From Membranipora membranacea (Eukaryota > Bryozoa > Gymnolaemata > Cheilostomatida > Membraniporidae): a DNA stretch of 64,000 nucleotides. Position numbers and translations under genes: made by a program. Each line of letters opens with the position of its first letter. Position 1 is the first letter of the stretch. A model generated the notes under the pieces. That model made no database searches, was not told where the DNA came from, and saw only the letters and a list, made by a program, of their open reading frames with translations. The stretch spans positions 25,851,681 through 25,915,680 of the forward strand of contig OU612071.1 of NCBI GenBank assembly GCA_914767715.1, given 5' to 3'. Positions 12,801-27,800 of the stretch are shown one piece after another.

Positions 12801-15800
12801 GCCTTGACTTATCAATCAAAACAGTCAGCCAATCGATCAAATCTGACAGCCAATCAGATAACATGTCGTGAAAATTTTTAGGATTCGAATTCGTGAATCG
12901 TTAACATAAAATGTTTCACGATATCGTGGGAATCCCGTTTCGTACTAATGTTTTCGTGAAAATTTATACGAATCGTGAGAAAGCAACCCCCGTGTGGCCT
13001 GAGCTTTACACTGTGTTATACAATGTGTAATGGGCAGCACAATACACTGTGTTACGCACTGTGTCATACACTATGTTACACACTGTGTTTAACACAGCGT
13101 AATACACAGCGGGATACTTTACAGGATTAGTATCATTTATTATTAATTTTCTCAACAGCCCGATTGCCTCATGGCATAGTGAACATGATTTTGTCATCTC
13201 ATTTATGTAGCTCGGAGAATTAATCCTCTTGTTATGTCATGTAAGTATGTTATCTTGACGTCACGACATGACGTTGTGAATATTATACAGGTTAAAGACA
13301 GTCTTGATCAGATAGGAGTTATGTATGAGAGATTTCACAGAGATCAGATATCTGTAGTTCAGACTTATCCCCACATGGTTAGAGAAGAGATAGAAGACTT
13401 TGATCTCGCTATCAGAAGCTACTTTAGTGTGGATAGAGAGATGCCAGATAATCAACAGGTATAACAACTCATGCAACCCAACATTTGGCCTTATTTCAGC
13501 GAAGATATATTTATTAATCTATTTTCCTCAGTGTTGAAGTTGCCCCCTCCCATCTTCATCCAGCACACAACTCTTCCTGGTCTCTGAGTTATATAACCTC
13601 TTTGTTCTTTCATCAAATCTCAGGCTTATGAAAACTGTCTATCAGATTTAAGTAAAAATTGAACCTCCTACCATATCTGACTCTGATCCCCACCCTGATA
13701 CTCCTGATAATCTCCAATCTGTGCCCAACTCACATACTCCCTCGTTGAAACATTCCACTGATGTCTATCTATTGCTTTGACGAATATTCTTCATAATGAA
13801 CTATGCCAATTCACTGATATGTTAATTTCTGCTGACCAGCTGGAAGACTTGGAGGAGATTTTCTCACCTCTCACAGGCGAGCAGAAGGTTGAATGGACAA
13901 AGAAGATACAGTCACTACTCCATGTAAATCTTTTATCTAATCCATACTAATCTCCACCAAATCACTCTCATCTCCATACATTCAATCAACTCTGATCAGT
14001 CAGAATGTGATGAAAGTTCAGACTCACCAATTTTGAAATGAGTGTCCAGACCATCTTTTGGCTGAGTGCTCATCATACTTGTCATTGTCATTTAGTAATT
14101 GGACCTTTTGCTAAATGATCACTTTACTGCAGTGCCTGGTTATCTCCCCTGGTACCTTTTATTCCACTAGTTCCTGTCTGCTCTCACACATACACACCTT
14201 TCCTTGTGTTCATCTCTAAGCAAACTGACTTCTCCCTCATCTATTAATCGATAAATTTAGCTGAAGGACCTAAGCCGTAAGTTAGTGAGGAAGAGGGCTA
14301 ACCAGTACAAAAGAAGGAGTCCCAGTCCCACTTCACCAAGTAACAAGACTGCAGCTACATTCTCTCCCAGACTTCTCTCACTCATTCAGAATCTTCCTGT
14401 ATGTTTCTATCTATCTCTGCTTTATCTCTCTACATATACAACCCTGTACACATAAAATCTCAAGTGGTTTTAATTCGTATATCACGCCTACAGCTCCACA
14501 TTTAAAATTGTGATGCGGCACAAAAAACCGATATATTGGTGGCATCAGACAACCCCCCACTCAAGTATACAACCCTCACATTAATAGTTAGTCACCATTA
14601 TCTAATTCTAGCTGAACAAGGAGGCACGAAAATTCATTCAGTAACAATAGGGCCTGATACAAACTGTGATCTCAGAAAACTCAAATTTTTTTAATGCACC
14701 CCTCAACGCAGCACTTTACCTGGTATATGCTCTATTATAATTCCCCCTCTGCTGACTTTGTAATCTGCTGACTTTGTAACCTGCTGACTTTGTAACCTGC
14801 TGACTTTCCTGCTGACAGGCCCGGATATATATGACTGGTAAAGCTGATCTACAGATGAAGGATGTGATATCTCGTATGGTTACTCATAATCCTAACTCCT
14901 GGCCTCATACCATCAATCTACTCGTAACTATTACCATTCTATCTCTCACTGTAATGTATCTATATTCTACCCACACTGACATGTAGACTTCACTACATGT
15001 GTATCTCTGATCTCTAGTTTGAGTACCTAACATGTCCCCACCCCTAATTGATGGTATTGACCCCGGGTCATCACACCGAATTCTTTCTTATGGTACTCAT
15101 GCTAAGTGAATTAGTTCACTCTCTTTCAATAAGAGATATACATGCAGCAGTATATCACATCATCAGTGTGTATACTACCTTAGACTTCATGTCTACATCA
15201 TACAATCAGAGCATTTATCCTCATACTTGAGTCCTCCTAACACACCATAGCTCTGTAGTCAGAAAATGACTTCATTCATCTATTTTCTGTACTTTCCATC
15301 CGATTATCAGTCCTCACCTCATAGTGTCATCACTCAATCATATAATACGCCGCTGTTAGTCTGACCAAGGAGTCTCTAACTCCTTGGTCAGATCAATCCT
15401 CTTATTCAAAGTACTCTACATTTGTACACAGAAGCCACTGTACATCATACCATTACATTCTCACAGGAATTATGTTGTCCCTCAGTTGTCAGTAATGAAA
15501 CGATTTTCTTAACAGAGAATGATTCTGGCTTTGAAATCCTAGCATGACAACAGCATTTTGCTCAGTTATTTTAGGTTGCGTGTGCTATCAAGTTGGACAT
15601 CAGATGAATGAACTCACCTTTATAGTATAGCGTGTCATGTATTTTTTTATATTTTGATTGGATGACAATAGATCTGCGATTGACAATCAACGCCTTAGCT
15701 GTAGAATGTAAAGTGAGACATAGGGGTGTTGACGTTGTCCTACATGGTAAAATGTTAGACGGTAGCCCATAATGCATCACTCTATCTACCTCACGCTTAC

Positions 15801-18800
15801 AGATGATAATCGGACAGAAGCAGAAGTCTGGGTACCCGATAGATGAGGAGTTAGCTAGCCTACAGCTGACCTCAAGCTCTCGTACAGCGAGTCGTGTCGT
15901 CTCAAGATCAGCGTCCCGAGCCGCATCGCGAGCTGAAGGGGCTACCAGTGCCGCTAGTAATAAAACTCGTGATGTCACCGCAACTGAGCCACCAGCTGCT
16001 CCCTCATTAGTGTGAGTATTATAAGCGCTGTTCAGTTAGTTACTCACTTTCTGTTGTTTTTACTCGAGTAGAATATAACCATAGACATAATATTTACAAT
16101 GAATTACCATTAAGTCTATGACAATAAGACCAGGTGTATTATTATTGTACTATATCAGTTATCAGAATAGAGGTTGTCATCGGCCCCGGAAAGCAAGCAT
16201 GCTGTTCAAATTCTTTTTCAAGAAGGGGACTGATTTGTGGGTTATTTTGATAGGCCTACCTACCCTTGTGTTAATTGGAGGCAAACTCTAAGTGAATGTG
16301 TAATATACATACTGAGTTGTGGTCTTACTCAAAATCATTTAATCTTTGATTATCATTGATTGATTAAAACTAGTTTAACCAGGAAAGAGAATATATTAGC
16401 CTTTGATGTATCCTTCCGATCAGGTTTGATAATAGTATTGAGATATAAGAGTTGTCTCACCTGTATGGATAATGATGTATATGTGTGTATATCTGTAGGA
16501 CATCGTTATCTAAAGCTCCAGCCTCTCCCAAACCATCACAGACCCGAGGACTGAATGAAGCCGCTAAGAATAGATTTGTTCTCGATGATATGGTGAGTAC
16601 AGTATTATAATCTCCCATAGCCTGTCCTGACAAGCTTTGATGTGTGTGGGCCCCCCCTCCCCCCAACAAAGCTTGTCAAGACATGCTCATTCTCTCGCTA
16701 TAACCTAACCAAGCTGTCTTGGGGTGTTCCTTCTTGTATATATTCATCTGGTGATCAGGTATTGCCTGACCTAAGACTAAAACCAAATTCTGCGAGAGAC
16801 TCAGGGTCACAGGGTAGCTCAGACATTAGAGCATATCATCATCATGTCAGGGCTAACCTGACACCTGACCTCTACAACACAACGCAATAAATTCCAGCTA
16901 GGTCAGCTACCTCATCTATAATTTAAAATCTATCTCTCAATCTATTTTCTGCAACAATGACTTATTTACTCCTATGCCTCTGTAGCTCCTCCTAACCTGC
17001 CCCTCATGGCTTATGATATACTTATATTCAATGACACAATGATTTTAGATTTCCATCACATTATATTGGTGTGTTGATCTTGAGCTGAGCTGGTAGAAAA
17101 TGGAATGTATCGCATAGAGAGTCTTATTACATGGTAGTCATGTATCTGCTTGAGAAATGTGATCAGCAAAATAATAAATACAAAAGTATCATCATGACCA
17201 CAAAAAACTGGTAATTTGAGAAGTTGGAATGTTTTAAGACAAAAAAATGATCACAGTAGGTTATAGGAATCCAAATATGCAATGATTTGAGCTGAAATGC
17301 ACTCTGGAACTTGTGAGCTTTAAGAGTTTGTTGCGAAGGTATTTAATGGGGTTATTTTGTTGTCCTCTGAAGAAGTTCAAATCTCTGCTGCTGCTTCCTA
17401 GGCTGAGAGTTTGATCATTCATCAGTGATCAAGACTATATTTAGTCTGGGATCGGAGTGTTTGTTGATTGTAATCGTTATCATAATTTAGTGTCCTCTGC
17501 TTCCTCATTATCATTATTATGACTTGTCTCCCCCGTCTCAGAATTGTTATCATTATCAGCCTCCTCTGATACCTGCTGTAGCTCTGCTGTAGGTATCTCA
17601 GGAGCTTTCTTCTTCTTACGAGACGATGCGGCCTGTAGGGGATTCTCTCTTATCTACAGAATAATACAGGGGTAAGGTAACTCACAAGGTAAACAATATC
17701 ACAATAAAACAGCAGGGAATCATTACGTCATTATAAAATTGTATATAAAGGGGAGGCAATTGCAGATGGTAGAATGTTGTCCCTTTTGTACAGAATTCGA
17801 TATCATTAATAGTTTTATGACTCTCAAGATTCTTCCCTCTCTTACCAATAACAAAAGAAAGAAAACATTTCGGTTGTAAATAATAATAGGGTTGAAAAGA
17901 AGAAGAGCCCTCTGATCAGTTTACACCATAGACTTAATAATAAGTCTATGGTTTACACATAAATGGACATATTTAATTCCGTATTTGGTACAAACAAAGT
18001 TACCAGGCACTATTAAAGTGTCCACACATTCAGCTGTCTGCCCAAATAGGGTCTCCGTGTCTGAGAAACATAAGTTATGATGTTATGCGCTTCAAAGAAT
18101 GATTCCTTTAGTAGATTAAAGATAAATGTTATACATGGTATAATGTTGTCTTATACACTGTTTTCCCGGTGAAATTTCCATAGGGCTATGGCTGACACAC
18201 ACTGTAGTGTTTCAGATCTGAGTAGCCTTGGATCTTATGGGTGGGTAACTCACCGTTCCGTCCATATTACTGTCTGGCAGATCGTCCTCAGACACCAAAT
18301 CACCATATAACACATTCATAGCAGCTATAGGTTTGGCTGGCTCTGCAGGTTCTGCTACATCCTTCTTCTTTGTGAACTTGCCCTTATAACCTGTAGAAAT
18401 AAATTATTATGTTATTACTTCATGTCAAGATGAGTGGGCGGAGACCACATTATGATGCCTGTGTTATATGCGGATGTAAGAGTGAGATATTCTCACTGCA
18501 ATTGGACGTTTTTATGCTTCACAACCGACTACCTAAATTTAGTGGTTAAGCCAGTTGACGCACACTTTATAATATGAGGCTGTGAAAAACACGCCAGCAT
18601 TTTAGTCCTGTTGTCATCATCTTGTTTTAGTGTAGCCAAACTTCAGTAAGTGTTGACCTGATCGATGTTGGGATCTTGCTCCGTGGGATTTTGCAGTATG
18701 ATATATTTTATATTAATTATTAATTATTATTACGATGATCATACCTGGCTGTGCTCCTGATTCAAACAGACTGATATCAATCTCTCCGATATCATCATCC

Positions 18801-21800
18801 TCGTCGTCTTCACGCCTCAGCGCTACTGGAGGCTCCGCCCCTCCTGTGCTCGCTCGAGTGTATAGAGGTCGTAGGTCAGGCTCATCAGCTGGGTCATCAT
18901 CAGGCCTTATACCGTGTGTACCTATAGTGATGGGTATCTCCAGGCGTAGATTGTGTTTACTATAGACAGAGAAACAGAGAAGTGTTGCAAAAGTTCTCTC
19001 TAAAACAATGAGAAACTTTAAAGGTAGCTCTGAAACATAGTTTTTCTTAGTTTTATGATGCCAACCAGTCTCATGTGTTTCCATGCTTTCAATGCTGGTC
19101 TCAGCAAGTTGAGGTTCCAGGAAGGTCTGAAACTATCCGGTAATAGTGCAAGCCCCTGACTCAAGTCTTTGACTGCTTCCTCCTATTCAATACATCAGAC
19201 TCACCTTTTGGGATTGTAGTCTAATTCTACTTGGAATAGTAATGAGTAATTTAGATCTATGATGTCACATCCTTCTAATGAGGATTCTGGGATATATGGA
19301 GGTATCGTAAGCCTGACATCATTCCACCTACGACCTTCACCTTGCTCTATTGCATATGAGTCGACGTGTTTACTGATAGTCTACAAAAACACAAAGCCGT
19401 CATTATATAAACACTGCAAGCAAACCAACAAATAATGCGGTAAAAACAACAAAGATAGTAACATCAAACTTATGGTTCAACATCAATTGGTTATAAAAGG
19501 TTACGTTTTAGTTGAGATTCACTGTCTCAAATCTCAAACCCAATGCCACATGTCTTCGATAACATGACCCATCACATCACATGACCTTCAAACAGTTAAG
19601 TAATAATTAATTGTTGGCTATCTTATGAACTATAAGGTAATACGTGAGTAAGCCTCTCATCATGAGATAGATACTAACCTGGTCTGAATGTATCTGTGAT
19701 TTAGTGGCGTGGAATGTAGCCGTCATTATAAGAGCTGCCTGTAGTGATGTTATCTCTGACGATGATCCGTTAGCTACCTGAGATAGATAGACAAAGTGAG
19801 ACGCAATGTCAATATTTGTGTATATTGAATCATCTAAGTAATCGTTTTATAGGTCTATCCTCCACTTATATTTCGATGACAGCGTTATTTTCGGTCAGTA
19901 AGTAGGGTGGCTGGACAATGTGAAGTGTTGGTTTTATTCAAGGTTTCATCCATCATACCTCATGTTACTTATTTTCAATCAAAACTTAGACATAGGATTG
20001 TAACTCGTTGCTAAGGTTGTGTTGAAGATAAACTCACATCAGCGTTGAGCCTTAGATCTTCACCAGGGATGAAGCCTGTTCTGTTTAGTTTTATGAACAC
20101 AGTAAGTTTACCCCCACATAAACAAGCAGCACCTACAGATTTAGTCCTGTTATCTTCATATGGCTGTAATAGAAAGAGAAGACAATCCCGAATTATACAA
20201 TATTATTATTATATTCAGTAAAACCGTCATTATTGCTATCAGCACTGAATCTCCTTCAAATCAGCCACCTTCATCATTCCCCTTCAAATCAGCCACGTCC
20301 TTCATCATTCCTGACTCAGATCATCAGGTTGGGTGACGATTTAAATTGTAGGCAGCAGCTATTTGGGCATTTAGTAATATATCTAATCGACCACAATCAA
20401 CTGCTGCGACAAGCTTTGTATCACAGTTCGAGGTCGATTGAAGTGAAATTTTGATTGCATGCAACTGAGATAGGAAAGGCCTGGTTTGTTGGGGCTAGAA
20501 TACAGTCTGAAGGTGCAAAAAAAAATTCAAAAGCTTTGATATATTCATAGAACCTGTGAGATGTAGGCCTATGTAGGTCTGTAGTTTGGTAAGATGCAGG
20601 CCTATGTACCTGTAGTTTGGTGAGATTTATTTACCTGTAGTTTAGTGAGATGTATTTACCTGTAGTTTGAATGGTTCTAATGAAAGGTCGTATCTGCGTA
20701 ACACTAAGAAAGGTTCGTTAGTAATCATAGCGTCAGCTCCGTGTCTCCTGTCGGGTCTGAGCTGAGCTTTTATAAGATACGTGACACTGCCGTACTTTCC
20801 TATATAAGAGCTTGGCAGGTTCTCATTGAGCTGGTAATAAAACGGGAACTCATTCTGTCCCACTTCTAGACTAACTCCGCCTCCTCCTGCAAAACAACAC
20901 AGTAAATGTCAATGTCATCAGTCAGAACAAAGAAACTACTGATACTTGAAGGTAGTTAATTAAGGGTCGTCTGGAGCTTTGGCATGCTTCTTCCCTCGAT
21001 TGGAGAATAAAATTAATGCCGGTCTTGGTCTGTAATACCTATCATTTCTAAGCATGGCTACAATGATGCCAGGGAGGGGGGTCGTCGGACTGTGGGTTGG
21101 GAGGCTCAGACTAGTACACATTGGATGTGACCGAAACAAAATTGCAAAGATGATAACAGTAGTTTAATCTGAAGCTTTCACAGGTTATACAATTGTCTAT
21201 GTCGTCACTTATCAAGTGAATGCCCATCTATAATATAACTAAATAGCGTGTCTTTCCTTGAAAGCTGTATGTATGAGTAACGCAGCACTTGACATTTGAA
21301 GTACCCAATGTGATTGACCAGCGCCATGACCAAATTGACTCATGAATTCCAATAAGATAATCACTGCCACATCGAAAGTCACATAGTAAACAGTTTTTAT
21401 TTTCTGACTTGCCTCCTCCATAGTGGTTTGCTTACTGCTATGCTTAGTAATATTCCGACTTACCGCTGTGCTGTATTAAGTCCTCCGTATGGTCGAGGTA
21501 GATTTCTCGAGATCTGAATTTCCCGGCTTGTTTACTGGCTGACCTGTGCTCAGTCTCCCAGATAACATTACCCTCACCTTGTAATGTTACTAATAACTGC
21601 TGTACCTGAAAACAAATCAACCATTATGGAATTATAGAATGTCATGAATAGCGCACAACTCCCTACCCCCTGTCAACATCTCCTTGATCAACGCAACATA
21701 CTCATATCTGTGTTCCTAGAGGAGTGAATATTGGCTAGAGTTTAGTTGTGATAGTTTGTGACTACTTCAAGTTGGCTCTCACTACAGTTTGGCTTGCTGA

Positions 21801-24800
21801 GGTGAGAAGCTAAATACATTAAAGACGAAATGTTGGCTAGCATCATTGTTGGCTCTTCCAAGCGTGGGCAAATTTGCTAAAGTTTCCTACCACACATACT
21901 GTACTCCACTAGAGAAGGCCTACCTACCTTTATCTCCTCGTTACATGTTATAACGAGTACACCTTTCATCATTTCTCCAGGTACATACTGATACTGCTCG
22001 TCTATATCATGTTCTAATACTATCTCAAAACTCTCTACTCTTCTCTTCTTAAGTGTCTCCATGGCGACCGCCTGTCTGTTTGTCTGCTTCCTACTAAAAA
22101 ATAGTCTGTAGAGCGAATGTATTAGGAGGAGAGATTGTAAGATGATGATAAATCTGCTACCAGTTGTGTTTGTTATCCTTTCCTGAATAATCCTGATTGT
22201 GAGTCTGTGATCTGCAGCGGGTGCTGTGTTTTTCTTTAATCCGTATGCTGGTGGACTGAATCTGAGTTTTCTACTCGAGGTTGCCGAATCATTATTTTTA
22301 TTATTGTGACAAGACTATTTAATGTTTACGTTGCAGTACGTCGTGTAGAGAATCCTTATTTACTCCTCGTGCGTAATCACAGTCGATTGTGGGGGTGGTA
22401 AGTGATTCACCTTCAGTAGCTAACAGATCAGTCCTCTTTATCCCTCTGCAGGAAACAGATTATGTCTCCTCAACCTGTAAAATTTTGTAAATATGAATTG
22501 TTCGGAGGAGTAATTACAGATTGATGGAGGGTAATAATTAAATAGAGAAACCACTCATACATAATCACCACTGTGTATGATCTAACAGGCCCGTAGTTCT
22601 AGGGGAGGCAGGGACGCTCTGCTTCCCCTAGAATGCTGAATGGAGTTGCTTGAACATGCTATAGGCCTAATCGAATATTCCACTTCGGAAACAGCTCATT
22701 TTGACTTCCATTTGCTATTTATATCATTAAAACGATTTGGAGGCTGGGGGATTTAAGAGCTTACAACCCAACCCAACCTGGTGTTACTTCACAACCTCAA
22801 GGACTCTCCCCTGAGCTACAGCCCTGCCTAGGTATGATCAGGTAGGCTTACGCTGATGATATGTGGGTATTAGATCTATATAGGTATTAGGGGGTAGGCT
22901 TACGCTGATGATATGTGGGTATTAGATCAAGGTATACTGATATTAGATCTATATAGGTATTAGCGGGTCCATGTTTACATACTTTAGTCACGCTCAATCT
23001 ATAATTGCTAGCTAATAATCCTAAACAATGTAATAAACCCCCCCCAACACACACACACCCACACACACGTATGACATCATCATCAATGTTATAAAATAGA
23101 GCAGAGATTAAACTCAGAGATGGATGTTATATCTCTCTTCGGGCCTCTAATATATTAAATGACAAGATGGTGAGGGAAAATACTTTCTCCTTACAAAAAA
23201 TCCTAAGTGTCAGCAGTGGTTAGCAGGCTAAATGGATTTGAGTAGGGTCACCTTTTGTATTGTTCTCATTGTTAATACTAGCGATGACTATTAGAAGTTA
23301 GAAAGTTAAGTATCTCTCCTCGCATGCCTAGTGTGACCCTCGCTGCCCTTACTCATTTTGACATGAGAAACTAAAGAATAAGCATGCTACACGCTTACTA
23401 GCTGAGAATAAGCATGCTACACGCTTACTTGCTGACACCCCTCCCTACTCCTGCTGTCAAATATGGATCGTAACCTACAGATGTCCAGCCTGGGGGTGTA
23501 GATTATCTAACAGGCCTAAAAGACTGAGCCAATTATGTATCAACCTGCTGTTTGGGCGTGGCAGCAGAAAATATCAAGCACTGTAAAGTTAAGAAAAGTA
23601 CTAAAACAAATTTCTGCTTGCTGCACGTATACAATCAACAAACAATTATTGCACACAACTTAAATCTATCAAAGGATCAATCGAAAAATGCTGGGTAAGA
23701 CTTCATAACAAGACATTACGACTCTATGAATCCGCAACTTACCTCACTGTATGACAATAAGTATTGACGCAGAATTCAGCTGCAGATACTAAATATAATA
23801 TTACTGGACTGATAACTCAGGATAACCACACCCAGTGAGCCTGATATCTACTAGTCTGCAGTACTCTTATAAAATCAGAATAAAATATCGGCCGCAGATT
23901 ACCTCATACTGAACTCACCCTAGAGCTTCTTTTGTTTACTTTCCTAATTAATTCCGTCGGGTTGGGAAGTCGCTGATAAGAAAATAAGTTATGCTCTCAC
24001 TCAGCTGTTATCATACTTGTACACACCTTGCCTTACTAACTCAATACTTCTCTAGCCGCTCAGCTTACCTACAATGACCGGTTTACTTTTGTGTACACAA
24101 AGCAGCCTTGCCCATTGAAAACAAACACGCTATGTATTATAAGTCTATACTTTGTATATAAGAGCAGCTCTATTCATTCCCTGCACAGTCTATGGGTAAT
24201 ATTATAATTCTATAGTTAGCTTGCAGACCAATCATAGCCTGGCTATTGTTATATCGACCAATCTATGTGGAGCTATTGTTGCCTAGGAAGTGTATATTCA
24301 ATGCCTCTTATTGTATTTCTAGTGAATACTGGAATGGTATGCAGCTAGTCTCAGTTATTTATTAACCTCATATTACTGATGTATTGTGGGCAGGCTGCTT
24401 TTATGCACCTGGATACATGGATATACTGTACACCCCACAGTGTGGGTGGTATGTGGGTGTGGTTGAAATATTGACTTTGTTAATCTTGAAATTACAAAAT
24501 ATAGGCGGAAAACAAAAACCTATAGGATAAACTGTCAGTGCAGTCCTGCCTTTCTTAGTAGTTACTTTAGATTGCTTGGATTATGATTAAAAATCACGGC
24601 GTTATCTGATATAAGGCAGAAGTCAAAAAACTTTTAACTGACAAACTCACAGTCATGTTTTGCTTAGATCAAAAAATGGGTATCAGACTGGCAAACACAA
24701 AAAGGACATCAATATTTCACAGCTCCATTAGACTGAGGTTCACCTATCTGTTGACTGCACGGTGCGCAGCAGGGTGGCTATTGATTTCCAATAATTGTGA

Positions 24801-27800
24801 GATTCAGAAACAAAAGAGAACTTTATAGTCTCGTCTAGATTTCCACTCAACCTAAAATTTGTGTCAGCTTTCAACATTGTACTAAAAATCGGCTCAAACT
24901 GAAACTGCCGCTGAAACATATCAGGATTTGTGTGGTTGACAGGGAGGGAGGGGGATGTTTATTAGGTGGGTCTTTACTGGCCTTTTAATTTTAAATAAAT
25001 ATATATTGGTAGAAAATATATATTTTGTTAAAATAACTAACACTAGTACGAATGTTTCAACCAGCCATCAATTTATGTGGACATGGTATCTGGTTGTGAC
25101 AGTGGTCGTGAGCGCATGAGCTTACTAGTATTGCCACGTGATAAATTATCAGAATAGCATGTCAATGTGTAAGAGACAATTCTGCAAGTCATAATTTTTT
25201 GTGCAAACATTTCTCAGCAAAACTTTCGCACCTATTGAGATTAAGATAAACATCTAGATTACAATAAAACTTGTAAGCTTAAAAATACAATACATTACAC
25301 ATTGGTCTGTGAGACAACTCTCTTTTGTTGGCTAGTGTGTTCCTCTGTACTCATACTGCCTTCCTGCACCTTACACCCCGCCTCTCTACACCCTGCCCCC
25401 TACACCCCACCTACCTATATCCTTCCCCTTACACCCTGCCTGCAAAGTTGTAAATTAATTGTCGAAAACCCTCACTGACTTAACAGTTCTAAACCCTATA
25501 AAGACTTGCTTACAAAGTACAATGTACCCGATAAGGGGAAATAAATTCTGAGCCCCCAGACCCTTATTAGTTAATTAGTAACATTTATATCTGTTGCAGA
25601 ATACCAACCCACTACCTGGAGTTATCGGGGAGGTACTGAAGACGTCCCGAGGTTCTGAGTTCTTTGTTCTGTGTGTGGCTCCTGGGCCTGCTGATATCGA
25701 GACTGAGAGGTGAGTTATCATGGCGTTGTGTCCTGCGTACTGTCCAGCAAATCGAGTGATAAGGAATCTCACATTGCAGAGTAATATTATTGTGATGATA
25801 AGTTGTGCCCTTGTTAAATAAGGGTAGATAACTCTTAATTTCATTGACACGAAATACCATCATTATTATGAGAAGTTTATATAGATTCCTACAAAACAGA
25901 ATTTGATTCGACTGGAGGGAAACAGATTAAAGTTTGGTATTTCACACCCTATGTTCCTTCCCTTTGTGAGTGACACACTTAACAAACAGACTGAGGGGAA
26001 GAAGACTCTCAACAACAGATACAAACAGTAATTGATTTATTTAAGCTGTCCGCACCTTATCTATCCAATAATTCCTCCCCCTGGCTATCCCAGGTTTTCC
26101 TTCCACCCCTTGTTATATCCTTGTTTTATCCCAGGTTAATGTTTGCTGTTGTACTTATCCCAGGGTTTATCAGCCTGAAGTATATGGTACTAAAACTCAG
26201 ACATTCCACTCAAACTCTGAGACCTACATGTCTCCCGATGTCACTGATCACATCTATAAAGTACCTCGAAATTACAAGCCTCCCAAACATGTCACAATGT
26301 AAATAATAGGAAACGTTAGAAAAATAATCCTGTGACTGGTTGTCCTTGTTCACCATGTTCGACTAACACTTACATAATAGTTACAGTTTTGTTGTTTTAT
26401 TGATTACTTAAAGTTCATCATCAGATTCTGACTCGTTAAGGTAAGATTTATGTGTTGGGGGCGGAGCTAGGCGAACTTAGAGGCGGAGCTTAGTTAATAG
26501 GCTACTACAAATTTCAGCGAAAGCTTCCACAATATTTGTCAAACAAAATTATCATCAAAAGTGACAAACCTCAAATCATTAGTAACTGTTGGATAGGAGA
26601 CGCACAATGTCCCCTTAGATGCACTGTGTCTCTTGAGATGCAATGCGACTCATGAGATATAGTCCGTCTTGTGGGTTACAATGTGTCTCGTGACATACAT
26701 TGTATCTCACACATATGGATATACTTATAGAGCTAGAATATGAGCACTTATAACTCCTCTGTAGACTAATACAAAGCTCCCTTCCCTTTCTAGCTAATAT
26801 ACTATTCCAGAAACACTGCTATCATAAAATCTTAGTATATAGTATATATTTATCAGGACTGTCACGCCCCTCCCATCTGCTACATACCTTCATGATACTA
26901 AGTCTAACGAGGAGATACATGATACGTTTATGACTGAAGTAGCCGCTCAGAAGTCGTCCTCTTCTTCTGAGTACCTGGAGAGCTTCTTCATACCCAGTGA
27001 TCTCTTCCTCGAACTGAAGAGATCAGTCAGGATTAACTTCATCAGTTATATGGAGGTCAGTAGCAAACTCAGACATGCACTCGGATATATGTTGCAGTCA
27101 TATGCCAATAAAAGCAATAAATAAAACATGTTATTGTTGGAATGTTTTGTCTTAAACCAGCAGGTTTTAAGCAATAAATTATTATCTGTTTCTCTACAAC
27201 TCAAAGTGTAATAATGCTTGGTAGTCATTCAAAGCACTGAACAACAATTGTTAATCAGAATAGTTGGTTTGATATCTCATCACCACCTCGAGGTGACGTG
27301 AGTTTGCTCAATCAAGTTGGCCTTGTGTGTTTGATCATTCTACCCTGCCTATAGACTTCATGAGTGGACACAGGGGTGTAATGTTAGCCTAATACTCTGT
27401 CGTTATTCTCATCTTGTCCATAGTTAGTGATGTATTTTTTGTTAGTCATCTACCAAATTCTCCTTTGTGTCTAAGTTTTTTTAATATATTAATCTAGGAA
27501 TGGGCAGAGCAGGCTTTACAGAGAGCTCATAGCATTGTGGCTGCTAAAGGGGAGGAGCTTAACTCAGAGCTAGAGTTGAGGCTTCATCTGCACAGTCCAA
27601 GGGCTAGAAGGGCGGAGCTTGATGTACACAACGTCAGAGCTGGTATGTATACATTTTAATTATTTTCAAGTTAGCAGCCTCAGGCTACCTTATGCTGTGT
27701 GAGGGAAAAGAGCAATTAAAGCCATAGTACTTCTACCTGATATATATATATAATATACATATATATATAAGCTCTACAATATTTATTAGTGTGGTCATTG

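Noticed and set aside
15571-15978. 135-codon minus-strand ORF
   Set aside because: Shadow of CCDC180 exon 18 and flanking intron on the other strand.
25900-26032. Open stretch (NLIRLEGNRLKFG...) considered as a CCDC180 exon
   Set aside because: It cannot be joined in phase to exon 20; the exon at 26164 fits exactly and matches the flow of the protein.
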